A stretch of DNA of 47,472 nt from Candidatus Pacearchaeota archaeon CG1_02_39_14 (GCA_001872315.1 MNVZ01000025.1:1-47472), one strand, 5' to 3'. Counted from the stretch's first letter, positions 1-9,106 are shown. A program made the numbers and translations. The notes: generated by a model not told the origin, from the sequence alone.

Positions 1-23
1 TCAAAAACAAACTAAAAATAAGT

Positions 24-31
24 ATTTAAAT
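24..31 (-). promoter_or_regulatory. TATA-like box, probably for a gene left of the window
   Basis: An ATTTAAAT palindrome lies downstream of the giant surface gene on the minus strand. At the roughly 25-nt TATA-to-start spacing seen throughout this window, it would drive a leftward gene starting at or just beyond base 1. A T-rich stretch around 48-60 (minus-strand sense) could terminate the giant gene first. The target gene is not visible, so this is inference. Confidence 0.35.
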
Positions 32-69
32 CTTTTCATCTGTTGCTACTATTAAAAAATAACAATACC

Positions 70-3000
70 TTATAAGATAAATCCTCTTTCAAATTCAAAT
101 CCTATTCTTGATAACTCTACAACATTGACCTTTCCATCACAATTAATATCATTATAATTGCTAAATCCAGAGTCTGTTGAGACATTATTATATCTGGCTC
201 TAATCGTATTAATATCGAAAAGGCCAACTTCCCCGCTATTATCAACGTCCGCATCTCTCGGACAATTCAGATATTTGTTCTGTATAGTTGTTCCATCTGA
301 GCCTGTCTGGCTTGCTCCGCTTCCTCCGCCAAGATTGACACTCCATGTACTTGTTAAACCAACAAGACCATCATAATTAATCTGTAATGTTCCTCCATTT
401 CCTCCAAACAAAAGGCCGTCTCCTCCCGTTCCCACAAACTTTGCATTTGTCCTGTTAAACAATCCAGTAGGAGGCATAGTTATATTCACAATACTTCCGT
501 TTGAGCCGATATTTGCCCCATCTTCTCCGCTAAACCTAACTCCTTTTTGAGAAGAGAACAATATCTGCCCTGAAAGGTTGATGTCAAGATCAAGGGCATT
601 ACCATTCTCATCAACGTTTGTATAGATGTCTCCATTGAACGTCAGGTCGTCAAACTGGCATATTCCACCAACACATAAATTGCTATTCAATCTGCAGTCC
701 CTGTCAATGACACAATCTCCGCCTTCCTTGCAGGTGTCCAGGCTTAAGCACAAAGGCAATGCACCGACAGAATAGTTAGTGAATCCAGTGACATTGAAGA
801 TTACTGGGTCTGCTTCTTCAGAAGTAAAGTTATAGCAGTCAGAGCAAATAAATCCATTCCTAAAGATGTAAAGTCCGAAGCTTTCCGGAAGGGCAAATTT
901 GACCAGGCTGACGTTTGCGCTTCTATTCAATCCGAGATTCAAATCGCTTCTGACATTTATAAGATTGTCTGTGAAAGAAATATCTCCTGTAAAGTTCCCT
1001 CCGCTTCCATTGACAGGATTAAGGAATCTGACCTCTCCATATTCAGAATCAACAACCCTCAATGTACTTCCAGCCGCATTCAGTGTATACTTCCCTATAA
1101 TGCTATCAATCAGATTCGTCCCGTTCGAGCTGACAAAATCAATATCGTAATAGGAAGGATCTGTGCCTGTGATAGTTGTACTATTAAAGGTATTGTTATC
1201 CCCTGAAGCCAGATAGACTGCCGTCTGGACAGAGTCTGTTATTCTGACATTATAGAAAGAGTTGTGCGAGCCGGAAAGATAAATAGCATTCACATCCGCA
1301 CTGCTCAAGTTAGTGTTCTTTATGGTGTTTCCATCCCCTGTAACTGCAACTCCGTAATTTCCTCCCTCAAAAGAGTTCACATTGAAAGTATTATTTCCCG
1401 AGGTAGCTATGAAGTGCACTCCTCTGTCAGAAGTGGCAAACGTATTCCCGTCAAAATAAGAGTGGTAAGTCGAGCTCAAAACAAGACCCGTGTTTCCATT
1501 GCTAAAGGTCACTCCTGTGACATTTGAATGATTTGCCCCTGCAAAGTATATCTCTCCGTTTGAAGAAAGTCCTGTAGCCCTTGTGAGATTAACATTTCTT
1601 ACACTCGTATATTTCTGATTGGAGTAAATCACATCATAGGAGAAAGTGCTCTCCCCTATTGTAAATCCGTTCCCTTCGATAGTCACGTTCTGTGCAGTCA
1701 CATCCAGGCAAGGCCCATCAAGAAGGTCAGATGGAATAATGTCTGCTGTAACATTATAGACCGTGTTTGCCTCGCTCAAAGCACCACATGCACTCACCTG
1801 CGTAACGTTAGGAGTCTCTCCGATTTCGTAAGTGCTGAATCCTGTAACATTGAATATAACAGTTGCTGCGTTAAGGCTTGTGAAGTTATAGCAATCACCA
1901 CACGCAGCTCCGTCCTTCAATATCGCAGGGTCTACAAAAGTTCCGGACATATTATAGAAGGTTATATTCGCAGGCCTGTTCAGTCCTGTCAGGACGCTTT
2001 CATCTACAGAAGTATAATTATTTCTTAGCTCGCTGTTGGCCCCTATCCCTGTCAGCGCAGATGAATCCAGAGTGTTGAGCCATCTTACTTCAGCCCCGGA
2101 AGAGCTTCCATTAATAAGAATAAGAGTCATATTCACACCATAATCTGCACTCGTATCAGTAAATGAGGAAGTGTAATTGATTGTCAATGATCCTGCACTG
2201 GCAGGAGTGCCGCCTGTGCTGACTCCCTGTGTAACATTGAGACTTGCGGAATTAAGATTGATAACACTATTCTCCAGGTAGATTAATCCTCCGTTTCCTC
2301 CTGCATTTGCCCCGCTCCCCCCTCTTGCAGAAGCCAGAGTGATATTCGAATTATATAGATAAATACTACCTCCTGATCCGCCAGCTCCAATTGAAGCATT
2401 TAAGTTTCCATCATTTGAGACACCAGTCAGTCCAGAATTCCTTATTGTGAAAGTTGTTCCATTTTCTCCTGTCCCTGCACCAGGATAGCTGTAAAATACG
2501 GAAAAATCGTAAGAGCTGACATTTAAATCAACAAGAGTGAAGTTAGTTGCCGGATAGAAAACATTGATTGCCTTGTCATTTGCCCCAAATCCTACTAACT
2601 GGCCCATTGTAAATCCTTTTCCATCAAAGACCACGTTGCTCGCATTGACATCAAAACAGCTAGAAGTTGGAGAAAAGAAGCTACCATTCAAATAATAGGT
2701 TTTGCTCTCCAGCAAAGAGGTACATCCACTTAACAATGAGGTATTTATTGAAAATGCAACACTTTCTGTGTCATTCCTGTTTCCGAAAGAGTCATTAACG
2801 TAAACTCTGAAAGTATAATCCCCTGAAGAAATTGAAGAGTTGCTTGCAGTATAAGTTCTGCTGTCAGAAGTGGACATAGTAACATTATTTATCCCTCCGT
2901 CGAGGCTGTAGCTTACACTGCCTCCATTTTCATTAAGAGTAACATTGAAGACCAAAGGAAGATGATTATAATGATAAGTTATGCCTGCAGGGAAAGTGAT

Positions 3001-6000
3001 ATTCACATTTGGAGGAGATATATCAGGGCCTCCCGCGCCTCCTCCCTGAACAGAAACAGTAATCAATCTTGTGTCAGTATTATTCTTGTTTCCTGCAATG
3101 TCAACAGCATAAGCTGTAAAGTTGTAATTTCCATTAGACAGATTCGAGAAGTTATGCTCATACTGTGTGCTTGTAGCGTTGAAAAGAGAGCTCAACTCCG
3201 CATTTGACAGAGACCTGTTGAATATCATGACCTCATCAATGCTTCCGTTCCATGCTCTAAGAGCACTAGCCGCATGAAGGGAGCCTATCGAATTTCCAAC
3301 TGAATTCTTAAAACTGCCCCCTGAATATGTGTCTCCCGTATTATAGGTTCCATCAAGACCGCATCCAATTACTCCTGAATTGTAAGTTCCGGTTATATGG
3401 TGCCATTCATTATCAGAAATATCAGTGGCTATCTCACATAATCCGGTTGTGGTTCCATCACCGACCAAAAGCCTCGGCCTTCCTGTAGTCTGATTAACCT
3501 GCAAAACCCATCCAACTCCTCCAACACTCACATCAGAAACAACATGTTTTATGCTGCCTGTATTATTGAAATTCACCCATGCAGAGACTGAAAAGGTGCT
3601 GTTAATATCGAATACAGAAATAGAAGAGCTTCCTCCAAGAGAGATATAATCTCCGCTTCCGTCAAAAACAAATCTGCTTCCATATTTCCCTCCTGTCGCC
3701 TGTGCTGCATTTCCCTGTGTTGCTCCATCATTCCCATAACTGCTCAAATCATCAGGATTTGTAGTTTCCGGAACAAGATCATCCATTCTTATCCATAATA
3801 CCAGGTCAGAGTCAAAATCTGTGAATGCATAATGGGATGTAAGCGCATCCGAACTCGACACGTTAACAATAAAACTATTCACACTTACCGTTTCCCCACT
3901 ATTTGGAGTTGGAGAGATAAATGAAATGTCAGGAGGCAAATCAGTAGGGTCTATTATATGGTCAAACTCAACACTTCCTGAAACAATCTTCAAATCAAAA
4001 GCATCCTGGCTGCCAACCAAATTGGACAGATACACTTTATTATACTGATTTTCAGCGAGAGAGTCAAACCTTGCTATTATCTCACTCCCATTCGCTTCGT
4101 AAATTTCAATTGAAGGCGTTCCATTGACAATTCTTGGGTAAATGGTTATATCATTTTCTGAAGTCAGGTTCCTCTCAAAAGTCACACGGACATATTCTTC
4201 TCCATTAATTGCTTCGCTCCAGATTCCATCAAGAGCATTTACCTCATTAAAAATATCAGACACAAACTGCCTGTCCGAATCCAGATGCTCTGCTTTCACA
4301 ATTTCTATTATGAAAGTCTGATTGCTCAACTGGGGAACAATCCACTCAACATAGTCATATATTCCATTTCCATCCTTGTCAGAAACAATTTCAGGCAGAA
4401 TATATACTGCCTGTTCCTGCCAGAATATTTTGACTGTTCCAGGGCTTGTAGCATCAAATTTTTCAGGTATATCGCTGTAAGCAAGGACCTCCTGATAATG
4501 GATACTTTCCGGCCCGACTATCTTAACCTCTTTTTCATCCTCTCTCTCTTCCTCAACTGCATAAGGGGCATCAGTAAAGTATTCTATTGTGACCTCTTCA
4601 ACAACCTCGCCGGGAGAGCCTGCCGAAATTTCGGAAACGACTCTTCCTGTAGGACCGAAAAGGCCCCTCAAAAAGACAACAAAATTTTCAAGAACATTGC
4701 TTTCCTTGCTCAATTTGAGGTCAACTGTAACCTCGCCGGTAATTGAAATACCATTTGGGATTTCATCTTCACTCAAATCCTCCCCTGATTTGTCTTCATC
4801 TATCCTTATCTCTTCTCCATCGTCGCTTACATTTATTACAACAGAAGGCCCCTGTTCAGGAGAGGCTTTCTTTCTCTTTATAACCTCTGCAACTTTAACA
4901 TCCTCAACATCATCAGAAAATTCTACAACAACTTTATCTGCAGGATTCTCACTGAAACTGACTCTCTTGCTCCACTTTACAGGCTGACCAAGAACCGCTC
5001 TGTGCTGCACTGTCTGCACATCATAGGTTGCGTTCCCTGTCTCATTGACAACACTTTCATTAGCTCCCGGAATGCTCTCGTTGTTCCTTACTATACTCTC
5101 CTTAACAATTATATTCTTTCTCGCCTGTGCCAATATAATCCCTGAATGCACTAAAGCAACATCAATTGAGTTGACACTCTCCTCTGCAAACAGGTTCAGG
5201 TCATGTAAATCTATCAAAATAGTCTTGCTTATTTCTTTATCAAAATAATCCTCTCCAAATCCCTCTTCTTCCTCATGATAATCAGTAGAAACAACAACCC
5301 CTTCATCTTTTGAGCTAAAAGAAACAATATCGTCTGAAGCATCTTTTCCATTAACCTTAACACTTCCGGAAACAAGTCTCGCCTTTTCGTTGCTTGCCAG
5401 AGAATATGTAAAATCTGATCCTTTAACGACAACCCCTGAAACAACAGTGCCTTCGCCTGTAACAACCAATCCAGTTATTCCAGCCCCTTCTCCAGTTCCG
5501 GCTCCCAATCCTGGCTCTTCAGGAGCTTCTACTCCTGGACTTATAGGCTCTTCAGGAACTTCCTCAACAGGAGGTTCAGGCTCAACAGGAGTTTCAACAG
5601 CATCTCCTCCGGAACCCCCTCCGGAACCCCCAGAGCTTCTCACGGGCTCGGAAGGCGGCTCTTGAGAATCCCCAACTTCAGGCTCAACAGGAGTTTCAAC
5701 AGCATCTTCAGATTCTGCGTCTTCGGATTCATCAGAATAAACTAAAATCTCAAACTCAACCTCTGGATAAACTTCTTTCTTTCCAATCACTCCATATCCC
5801 TTGCCGCTTCCCTCCAAATCGGCGCCTTCAGCATAGAACTTTCCCTCAATCAATTCGCCGGACGCAACACTGGAGAACAATACCTCTTTCGTCATCCCAT
5901 CAGCTTCAATGATAATAAGCGAATCTTCAGGAACCAGCTCCCCTCCGGAAAAATAGAATTCAAGCCTTCCCCCTATTTTTTCCCCAGGCTCATATATACC

Positions 6001-6237
6001 TCCAAGAACATCAAATGAGATTCTTCCTGTAGGTCTTAATCTGTCTGAAATTGCAAAAGCAGAAACAAAAAGAAGCACGAAAAAAAGAAGCACCCAGAAT
6101 GTAAATTTTCTGGAATCTTTCCTGTCAGAATCCCTTCCAACATACCTGGTTACAACCTTCCCGTCTTCCCTTTTATTCTCATAATAATACGGCCCAAAAA
6201 CTTTATCCCCTTTTTTTATGAATTTCTTATGAACCAA
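70..6237 (-). CDS. Giant membrane-anchored surface protein with LamG-like, NosD-like beta-helix and dockerin-like domains
   Basis: This 2055-residue protein is probably displayed outside the cell. Residues 1-44 are basic and tyrosine-rich (FGPYYYE, then VTRYVG); residues 45-63 form one transmembrane helix. After it come an acidic, proline- and glycine-rich linker (about 170-260) with a duplicated DAVETPVEPE block, and a DKDGNGIYDY loop near 635. About 812-1017 resemble a LamG/concanavalin-like domain (WIRMDD, EWHHITGTY, GSIDEVMIFNR). About 1170-1820 carry NosD-like beta-helix repeats rich in N-glycosylation sequons. The last 70 residues hold two dockerin-like calcium loops (DVDNSGEVGLFD and DINCDGKVNVVE). 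The start is TTG, with a GAGGT Shine-Dalgarno about 9 nt upstream and a TATA box near 6284-6291. Ligand and partner are unknown; adhesion or S-layer attachment is inference. Confidence 0.88.
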   Translation of the reverse strand: MVHKKFIKKGDKVFGPYYYENKREDGKVVTRYVGRDSDRKDSRKFTFWVLLFFVLLFVSAFAISDRLRPTGRISFDVLGGIYEPGEKIGGRLEFYFSGGELVPEDSLIIIEADGMTKEVLFSSVASGELIEGKFYAEGADLEGSGKGYGVIGKKEVYPEVEFEILVYSDESEDAESEDAVETPVEPEVGDSQEPPSEPVRSSGGSGGGSGGDAVETPVEPEPPVEEVPEEPISPGVEAPEEPGLGAGTGEGAGITGLVVTGEGTVVSGVVVKGSDFTYSLASNEKARLVSGSVKVNGKDASDDIVSFSSKDEGVVVSTDYHEEEEGFGEDYFDKEISKTILIDLHDLNLFAEESVNSIDVALVHSGIILAQARKNIIVKESIVRNNESIPGANESVVNETGNATYDVQTVQHRAVLGQPVKWSKRVSFSENPADKVVVEFSDDVEDVKVAEVIKRKKASPEQGPSVVINVSDDGEEIRIDEDKSGEDLSEDEIPNGISITGEVTVDLKLSKESNVLENFVVFLRGLFGPTGRVVSEISAGSPGEVVEEVTIEYFTDAPYAVEEEREDEKEVKIVGPESIHYQEVLAYSDIPEKFDATSPGTVKIFWQEQAVYILPEIVSDKDGNGIYDYVEWIVPQLSNQTFIIEIVKAEHLDSDRQFVSDIFNEVNALDGIWSEAINGEEYVRVTFERNLTSENDITIYPRIVNGTPSIEIYEANGSEIIARFDSLAENQYNKVYLSNLVGSQDAFDLKIVSGSVEFDHIIDPTDLPPDISFISPTPNSGETVSVNSFIVNVSSSDALTSHYAFTDFDSDLVLWIRMDDLVPETTNPDDLSSYGNDGATQGNAAQATGGKYGSRFVFDGSGDYISLGGSSSISVFDINSTFSVSAWVNFNNTGSIKHVVSDVSVGGVGWVLQVNQTTGRPRLLVGDGTTTGLCEIATDISDNEWHHITGTYNSGVIGCGLDGTYNTGDTYSGGSFKNSVGNSIGSLHAASALRAWNGSIDEVMIFNRSLSNAELSSLFNATSTQYEHNFSNLSNGNYNFTAYAVDIAGNKNNTDTRLITVSVQGGGAGGPDISPPNVNITFPAGITYHYNHLPLVFNVTLNENGGSVSYSLDGGINNVTMSTSDSRTYTASNSSISSGDYTFRVYVNDSFGNRNDTESVAFSINTSLLSGCTSLLESKTYYLNGSFFSPTSSCFDVNASNVVFDGKGFTMGQLVGFGANDKAINVFYPATNFTLVDLNVSSYDFSVFYSYPGAGTGENGTTFTIRNSGLTGVSNDGNLNASIGAGGSGGSIYLYNSNITLASARGGSGANAGGNGGLIYLENSVINLNSASLNVTQGVSTGGTPASAGSLTINYTSSFTDTSADYGVNMTLILINGSSSGAEVRWLNTLDSSALTGIGANSELRNNYTSVDESVLTGLNRPANITFYNMSGTFVDPAILKDGAACGDCYNFTSLNAATVIFNVTGFSTYEIGETPNVTQVSACGALSEANTVYNVTADIIPSDLLDGPCLDVTAQNVTIEGNGFTIGESTFSYDVIYSNQKYTSVRNVNLTRATGLSSNGEIYFAGANHSNVTGVTFSNGNTGLVLSSTYHSYFDGNTFATSDRGVHFIATSGNNTFNVNSFEGGNYGVAVTGDGNTIKNTNLSSADVNAIYLSGSHNSFYNVRITDSVQTAVYLASGDNNTFNSTTITGTDPSYYDIDFVSSNGTNLIDSIIGKYTLNAAGSTLRVVDSEYGEVRFLNPVNGSGGNFTGDISFTDNLINVRSDLNLGLNRSANVSLVKFALPESFGLYIFRNGFICSDCYNFTSEEADPVIFNVTGFTNYSVGALPLCLSLDTCKEGGDCVIDRDCRLNSNLCVGGICQFDDLTFNGDIYTNVDENGNALDLDINLSGQILFSSQKGVRFSGEDGANIGSNGSIVNITMPPTGLFNRTNAKFVGTGGDGLLFGGNGGTLQINYDGLVGLTSTWSVNLGGGSGASQTGSDGTTIQNKYLNCPRDADVDNSGEVGLFDINTIRARYNNVSTDSGFSNYNDINCDGKVNVVELSRIGFEFERGFIL
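5575..5605. repeat. 31-bp direct repeat, copy 1
   Basis: This copy is identical to 5677-5707, with starts 102 bp (34 codons) apart. It lies inside the linker of the giant surface gene, and the in-frame duplication gives DAVETPVEPE twice. Glycine- and serine-rich codons separate the copies. It looks like a recent duplication or slippage site in a stalk. Confidence 0.85.
5677..5707. repeat. 31-bp direct repeat, copy 2
   Basis: Second copy of the repeat at 5575-5605, in the same reading frame of the giant surface gene. Recombination between the copies would shorten the linker by exactly 34 codons. Confidence 0.85.
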
Positions 6238-6283
6238 TGTAGGTTAACCTCTCTTTTTTACTTGAAATAGAGTAAACTAGACC

Positions 6284-6291
6284 TTATAAAT
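6284..6291 (-). promoter_or_regulatory. TATA box of the giant surface protein gene
   Basis: Read on the minus strand this is an ATTTATAA element. Transcription would start near 6262 and give a leader of about 25 nt. The leader contains a GAGGT Shine-Dalgarno (6247-6251) before the TTG start at 6237, one of few leadered genes here. Confidence 0.6.
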
Positions 6292-6307
6292 TTTACCAGA
6301 AGTTATC

Positions 6308-7189
6308 CTACAAAGAAGTAGTAATCTTTTTACCGTCTTTATTTATCAGGACTGTGTGCTCTGCCTGTGCAACTCTTCCTTTTTCCGCCTCAATCAGCTG
6401 TGGATACTCATATAAAATTCCGGATTGTTTCATCTGCCTCAAAGCTAACATTCCTCTTGAGCTGAATTTCTTATAAATCCATCTCGAGCAAAAAGGAAGC
6501 GTATTATATTCTTCTTTTATGTAAGCCAGTACTTCTCTTGCAAAAGAGTCCCTGACATTTCCCTCTGACTGCAAATGGTATATCCCTGAAGGCTTTCCAT
6601 CTTTCACCTTCCCGATTCCATTTGTAGTAAATGGCTCAATTGCAAAAAGCCCCTCCCCAATTTCGTTTTCATTCCCATTATCAACATTCGGAATAGTCAG
6701 ACCGGCATGCAACTCATACCTGTCTATGCTATGCCCTGAAAGATTAACAACCGGAGAAAATCCTTTGCTCTTGATTCCCTCCTCTATTTTTTTGCCAATT
6801 CCCCTTAATTTTGACTTCTTATTAACTTCCTCTAAAGCCAAATCCAGAGCACTCTCTGCCGCCTCAATTAATCTCTTGTTCTCTTCATCACTCTCTAAAT
6901 CAACTGTAAATGCAGTATCAGCGCACCAACCATCAACATGGACCCCAATATCAACTTTCAGCAATCCGGAAGCAACAGAATCATCATTCCAGGCAGGAGT
7001 GGAATGTGCAGCCACATCATCCACAGACAAATTTACAGGAAAAGCCGGCTTCCCTCCAAGCTCCAGAATTTTGGCATCTATACTATCAGCTATCTCAATA
7101 AGTTTCATCCCCGACTTGATTATGGATTTCGCATAAGCCACAACTTCCCTGGCGATCTTTCCCGCCTCAATAATCTTTTCTGTATCCAT
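6308..7189 (-). CDS. map: Methionine aminopeptidase, type II (archaeal)
   Basis: The enzyme removes the initiator methionine from nascent proteins in the cytoplasm. The 293-residue length is typical of the archaeal family. The dimetal ligands are visible as D80 and D91 (in VDIGVHVDGWCADTAF), H153 (NLSGHSID), E185 (FAIEPFT) and E277 (QAEHTVL), and the substrate-site histidine is H62 (AAHSTPAW). A TATA-like box at 7210-7217 places the transcript start at the ATG, so it is probably leaderless with its own promoter despite lying 29 nt behind the upstream gene. Confidence 0.97.
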   Translation of the reverse strand: MDTEKIIEAGKIAREVVAYAKSIIKSGMKLIEIADSIDAKILELGGKPAFPVNLSVDDVAAHSTPAWNDDSVASGLLKVDIGVHVDGWCADTAFTVDLESDEENKRLIEAAESALDLALEEVNKKSKLRGIGKKIEEGIKSKGFSPVVNLSGHSIDRYELHAGLTIPNVDNGNENEIGEGLFAIEPFTTNGIGKVKDGKPSGIYHLQSEGNVRDSFAREVLAYIKEEYNTLPFCSRWIYKKFSSRGMLALRQMKQSGILYEYPQLIEAEKGRVAQAEHTVLINKDGKKITTSL

Positions 7190-7209
7190 AACAATTCTAA
7201 GAATGATTC

Positions 7210-7217
7210 TTTTTAAG
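7210..7217 (-). promoter_or_regulatory. TATA box for methionine aminopeptidase
   Basis: A CTTAAAAA element (minus strand) is centred about 24.5 nt from the ATG at 7189. It lies immediately after the stop codon of the upstream gene. Confidence 0.55.
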
Positions 7218-7218
7218 A

Positions 7219-7458
7219 TTAATCATTAACCTTTATCAGCCCAATCAAATCAGAAATAAGATATCTCTTTCTGCCTTCTTCAGTCTCAACAACGCAATGG
7301 CTATCATCATCCTTCCTCAAGATTCCTTCAGGCATATTTTTTGTTTCGCCAATCGCCCAGAGTACCACTCTCTGCCCATAGCATTCCTCTAAAACCTTTT
7401 CAGCCTGCTTCGGCCTTCTTGTAGAATAGTCCATCCCAAACAGCTCGTAGGTTCTCAT
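7219..7458 (-). CDS. Small orphan protein, possibly an Sm/SH3-like beta-barrel
   Basis: I do not recognise this 79-residue protein with confidence. From about residue 28 it alternates short hydrophobic strands with turns (QRVVLWAIGE, GILRKDDDSHCVVETEEG, KRYLISDLIGLIKV), which resembles small RNA-binding Sm/LSm or SH3-like barrels. The fold is an inference from the pattern only. A TATA box at 7478-7485 gives a leaderless or nearly leaderless start. It precedes the methionine aminopeptidase gene in the same direction. Confidence 0.7.
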   Translation of the reverse strand: MRTYELFGMDYSTRRPKQAEKVLEECYGQRVVLWAIGETKNMPEGILRKDDDSHCVVETEEGRKRYLISDLIGLIKVND

Positions 7459-7477
7459 AAACTTCTATCATTGGCAA

Positions 7478-7485
7478 TTTATAAG
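7478..7485 (-). promoter_or_regulatory. TATA box for the 7219-7458 gene
   Basis: A CTTATAAA element on the minus strand is about 23 nt from the ATG at 7458. It forms one side of a divergent region that has two separate TATA boxes. Confidence 0.55.
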
Positions 7486-7530
7486 AGTTTTCATATTAGC
7501 CCACTATTCAATAGTAACAAAAAGGAAAGG

Positions 7531-7538
7531 TTTAAAAA
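7531..7538 (+). promoter_or_regulatory. TATA box for the 7560-7868 gene
   Basis: A TTTAAAAA element, preceded by purine-rich AGGAAAGG that could serve as a BRE, is centred 25.5 nt from the ATG at 7560. This predicts a leaderless transcript. Confidence 0.6.
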
Positions 7539-7559
7539 TGCACAATAATCCCAAGCCTT

Positions 7560-7868
7560 ATGAGTCAAACACACACTAACCTTAAGATTCAAAGGATAAG
7601 GAGAGACCAGGAACTCGGGAGTCTTCTCCAGATAAGTTATAGTCCTGACCAACCTGTTATTTATTTATGGACAAGGGATGGTGAAAGCGTAATGAACGCT
7701 TATTCAGAGATAGAAAGGGCAAGAGGCGAAAGAAGAATTGGAAGCAGGGAACACACCCATTTTCTTTATTTTATGAAAAAAGCAGGATTTAACGGATTTA
7801 CTCCTAATGATGAAAGAAAAATCAACGGCCTCTTAGCTATTGCGGAAGACTTGAGGGAAGAAAAATGA
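7560..7868 (+). CDS. Small orphan protein (102 aa)
   Basis: I do not recognise a family. The protein is soluble and charged, with an arginine-rich central stretch (EIERARGERRIGSREHTH) and a helical C-terminus. Its ATG is positioned by the TATA box at 7531-7538. It overlaps the next gene by 4 nt (ATGA), so the two are almost certainly translated together. Confidence 0.6.
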   Translation: MSQTHTNLKIQRIRRDQELGSLLQISYSPDQPVIYLWTRDGESVMNAYSEIERARGERRIGSREHTHFLYFMKKAGFNGFTPNDERKINGLLAIAEDLREEK

Positions 7869-8050
7869 AAGATTCATATAAATTCCCATCAGAACTTGCA
7901 AGCGCAAGAGTTTCATATAAGGAACCAGGGAAAACAAATTACAGAATTTCCCCAAAAATGATTGGCAGGATAGACAGAGAACTAAAAGTTGTCCTAAAAG
8001 ATTCCAATTTCTGGGAAGAAATAAATGAATCCCTTAAAGAAACAGCTTAA
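7865..8050 (+). CDS. Small orphan protein (61 aa)
   Basis: No family is recognised. It starts at an ATGA overlap with the upstream orphan, so the pair form an operon. The sequence is lysine-rich and soluble (RISPKMIGRIDRELKVVL). Its 3' end overlaps the convergent PUA-like gene by 4 nt. The stop/start coupling is the main support for it being real. Confidence 0.55.
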   Translation: MKDSYKFPSELASARVSYKEPGKTNYRISPKMIGRIDRELKVVLKDSNFWEEINESLKETA

Positions 8051-8499
8051 CTCCTCCTGATTCTTCTTTCCTTTGGAACAAAATTAACAAGCTTCTCACC
8101 TGTGCTCTTCCCACACCCTAAAAGATCTCCGTTGTTAGCCACAACTTTCATTCCATAATCCTCTTCAACAATCAAATCCTCCCCCTTCATCCACTTTTCA
8201 ACATCTTCTATCTCAATCACATTCTTATCAATCTGCTCTCCAAATGCATGGCATCCATCAAGGCCAAGCCTCAATTCCCCCCTGTCTTCTTTCCTAAAAA
8301 GATAGAGCCCTATAGTCTCAACTCTCGCAATTTCCGCAAGTTCTTCAAGCTCTTCCCTGTTCATGCTGCCTGTAAATCCTCTCACTTTTCCTTTTCCTGT
8401 TTCAAGAAGAACATGCTTAATCTCTTTTATCCCAAAAGTTTCATTCAAATCTTTCAGCAGTTTCTTCTTCTCCCCACTTTTTATAAAATTAATCCTCAT
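8047..8499 (-). CDS. PUA-domain RNA-binding protein associated with NOL1/NOP2-type methylases
   Basis: This 150-residue protein resembles the small archaeal RNA-binding proteins that correspond to the PUA-containing part of NOL1/NOP2/Sun enzymes. It is recognised from GKGKVRGFTGS, LRLGLDGCHAFGEQI and the terminal GCGKSTGEKLVNFVPKERRIR. It is likely to bind structured tRNA or rRNA. It is the last gene of the leftward operon headed by an NSUN methylase, which supports cooperation with that enzyme. Its ATG overlaps the end of the phosphatase gene by 11 nt. Confidence 0.8.
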   Translation of the reverse strand: MRINFIKSGEKKKLLKDLNETFGIKEIKHVLLETGKGKVRGFTGSMNREELEELAEIARVETIGLYLFRKEDRGELRLGLDGCHAFGEQIDKNVIEIEDVEKWMKGEDLIVEEDYGMKVVANNGDLLGCGKSTGEKLVNFVPKERRIRRS

Positions 8500-9106
8500 T
8501 CAAATCCTCCAAATGCTCTACTGAATAAAGAGATTCAACATGATGCTTTCCGTCATCCCTTAGGTTTAATATGGTAACCGCAGTATTTTTGCTTAACTGC
8601 ATCAATTCATCATGATATCCTTCATCATCTCTGTTGAATAATTCCATAAGCAAGGCCCTCTTAGTAGCGCCATGAGTCATAACCAAAACCTTCCTTCCCT
8701 TCTCCTTCTCAAGCATGGCTCCAATAAACTCCTTTATTCTTTTTCTAACATCGTTAAAAGATTCTCCTTCCTCAGGCCTTATGTCAAACCTATGTCCCCT
8801 CACTTCATCACGCCAATCCAGGAATTCCTGCCATGGCCTTTCTTCAAATATTCCAAAACTGACCTCCCTTAATGCAGAAGTATAATGTACAGGAATATTT
8901 TTTTGCTTCAGGAAAGGAGCAAGAGTATCCCTGCATCTCTTCAAATCTGAAGAATATATAACATCTATCTCTTCCTTTGAAAGTCTTTCCGCTAACATTT
9001 CCGCTTGTTTTTTTCCAAGATCCGTGAGATAAGTGTCTAACTGTCCTTGTGTAATGTTATTCTTGTTATGAGTTGTCTGCGCATGCCTCACAATTATTAA
9101 TCTCAT
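8489..9106 (-). CDS. Histidine phosphatase family protein (phosphoglycerate mutase-like)
   Basis: The N-terminus has the RHG-type motif LIIVRHAQTTH with the nucleophilic histidine at residue 8. The SSDLKRCRDT motif supplies the phosphate-binding arginine, and VMTHGATKRALL gives the second catalytic histidine near residue 150. The family removes phosphate from small molecules or proteins; the substrate cannot be read from sequence. It overlaps the HAD gene upstream by 4 nt, so two phosphatase-type enzymes are coupled here. Confidence 0.9.
   Translation of the reverse strand: MRLIIVRHAQTTHNKNNITQGQLDTYLTDLGKKQAEMLAERLSKEEIDVIYSSDLKRCRDTLAPFLKQKNIPVHYTSALREVSFGIFEERPWQEFLDWRDEVRGHRFDIRPEEGESFNDVRKRIKEFIGAMLEKEKGRKVLVMTHGATKRALLMELFNRDDEGYHDELMQLSKNTAVTILNLRDDGKHHVESLYSVEHLEDLNED

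Noticed and set aside
158-5665. Several plus-strand open frames opposite the giant surface gene
   Set aside because: They are low-complexity antisense shadows of a clearly coding frame, with no promoter or domain support.
70-6237. Cellulosome component
   Set aside because: Dockerin-like loops alone do not imply cellulose degradation; no catalytic glycoside hydrolase domain or cohesin is seen in the window.
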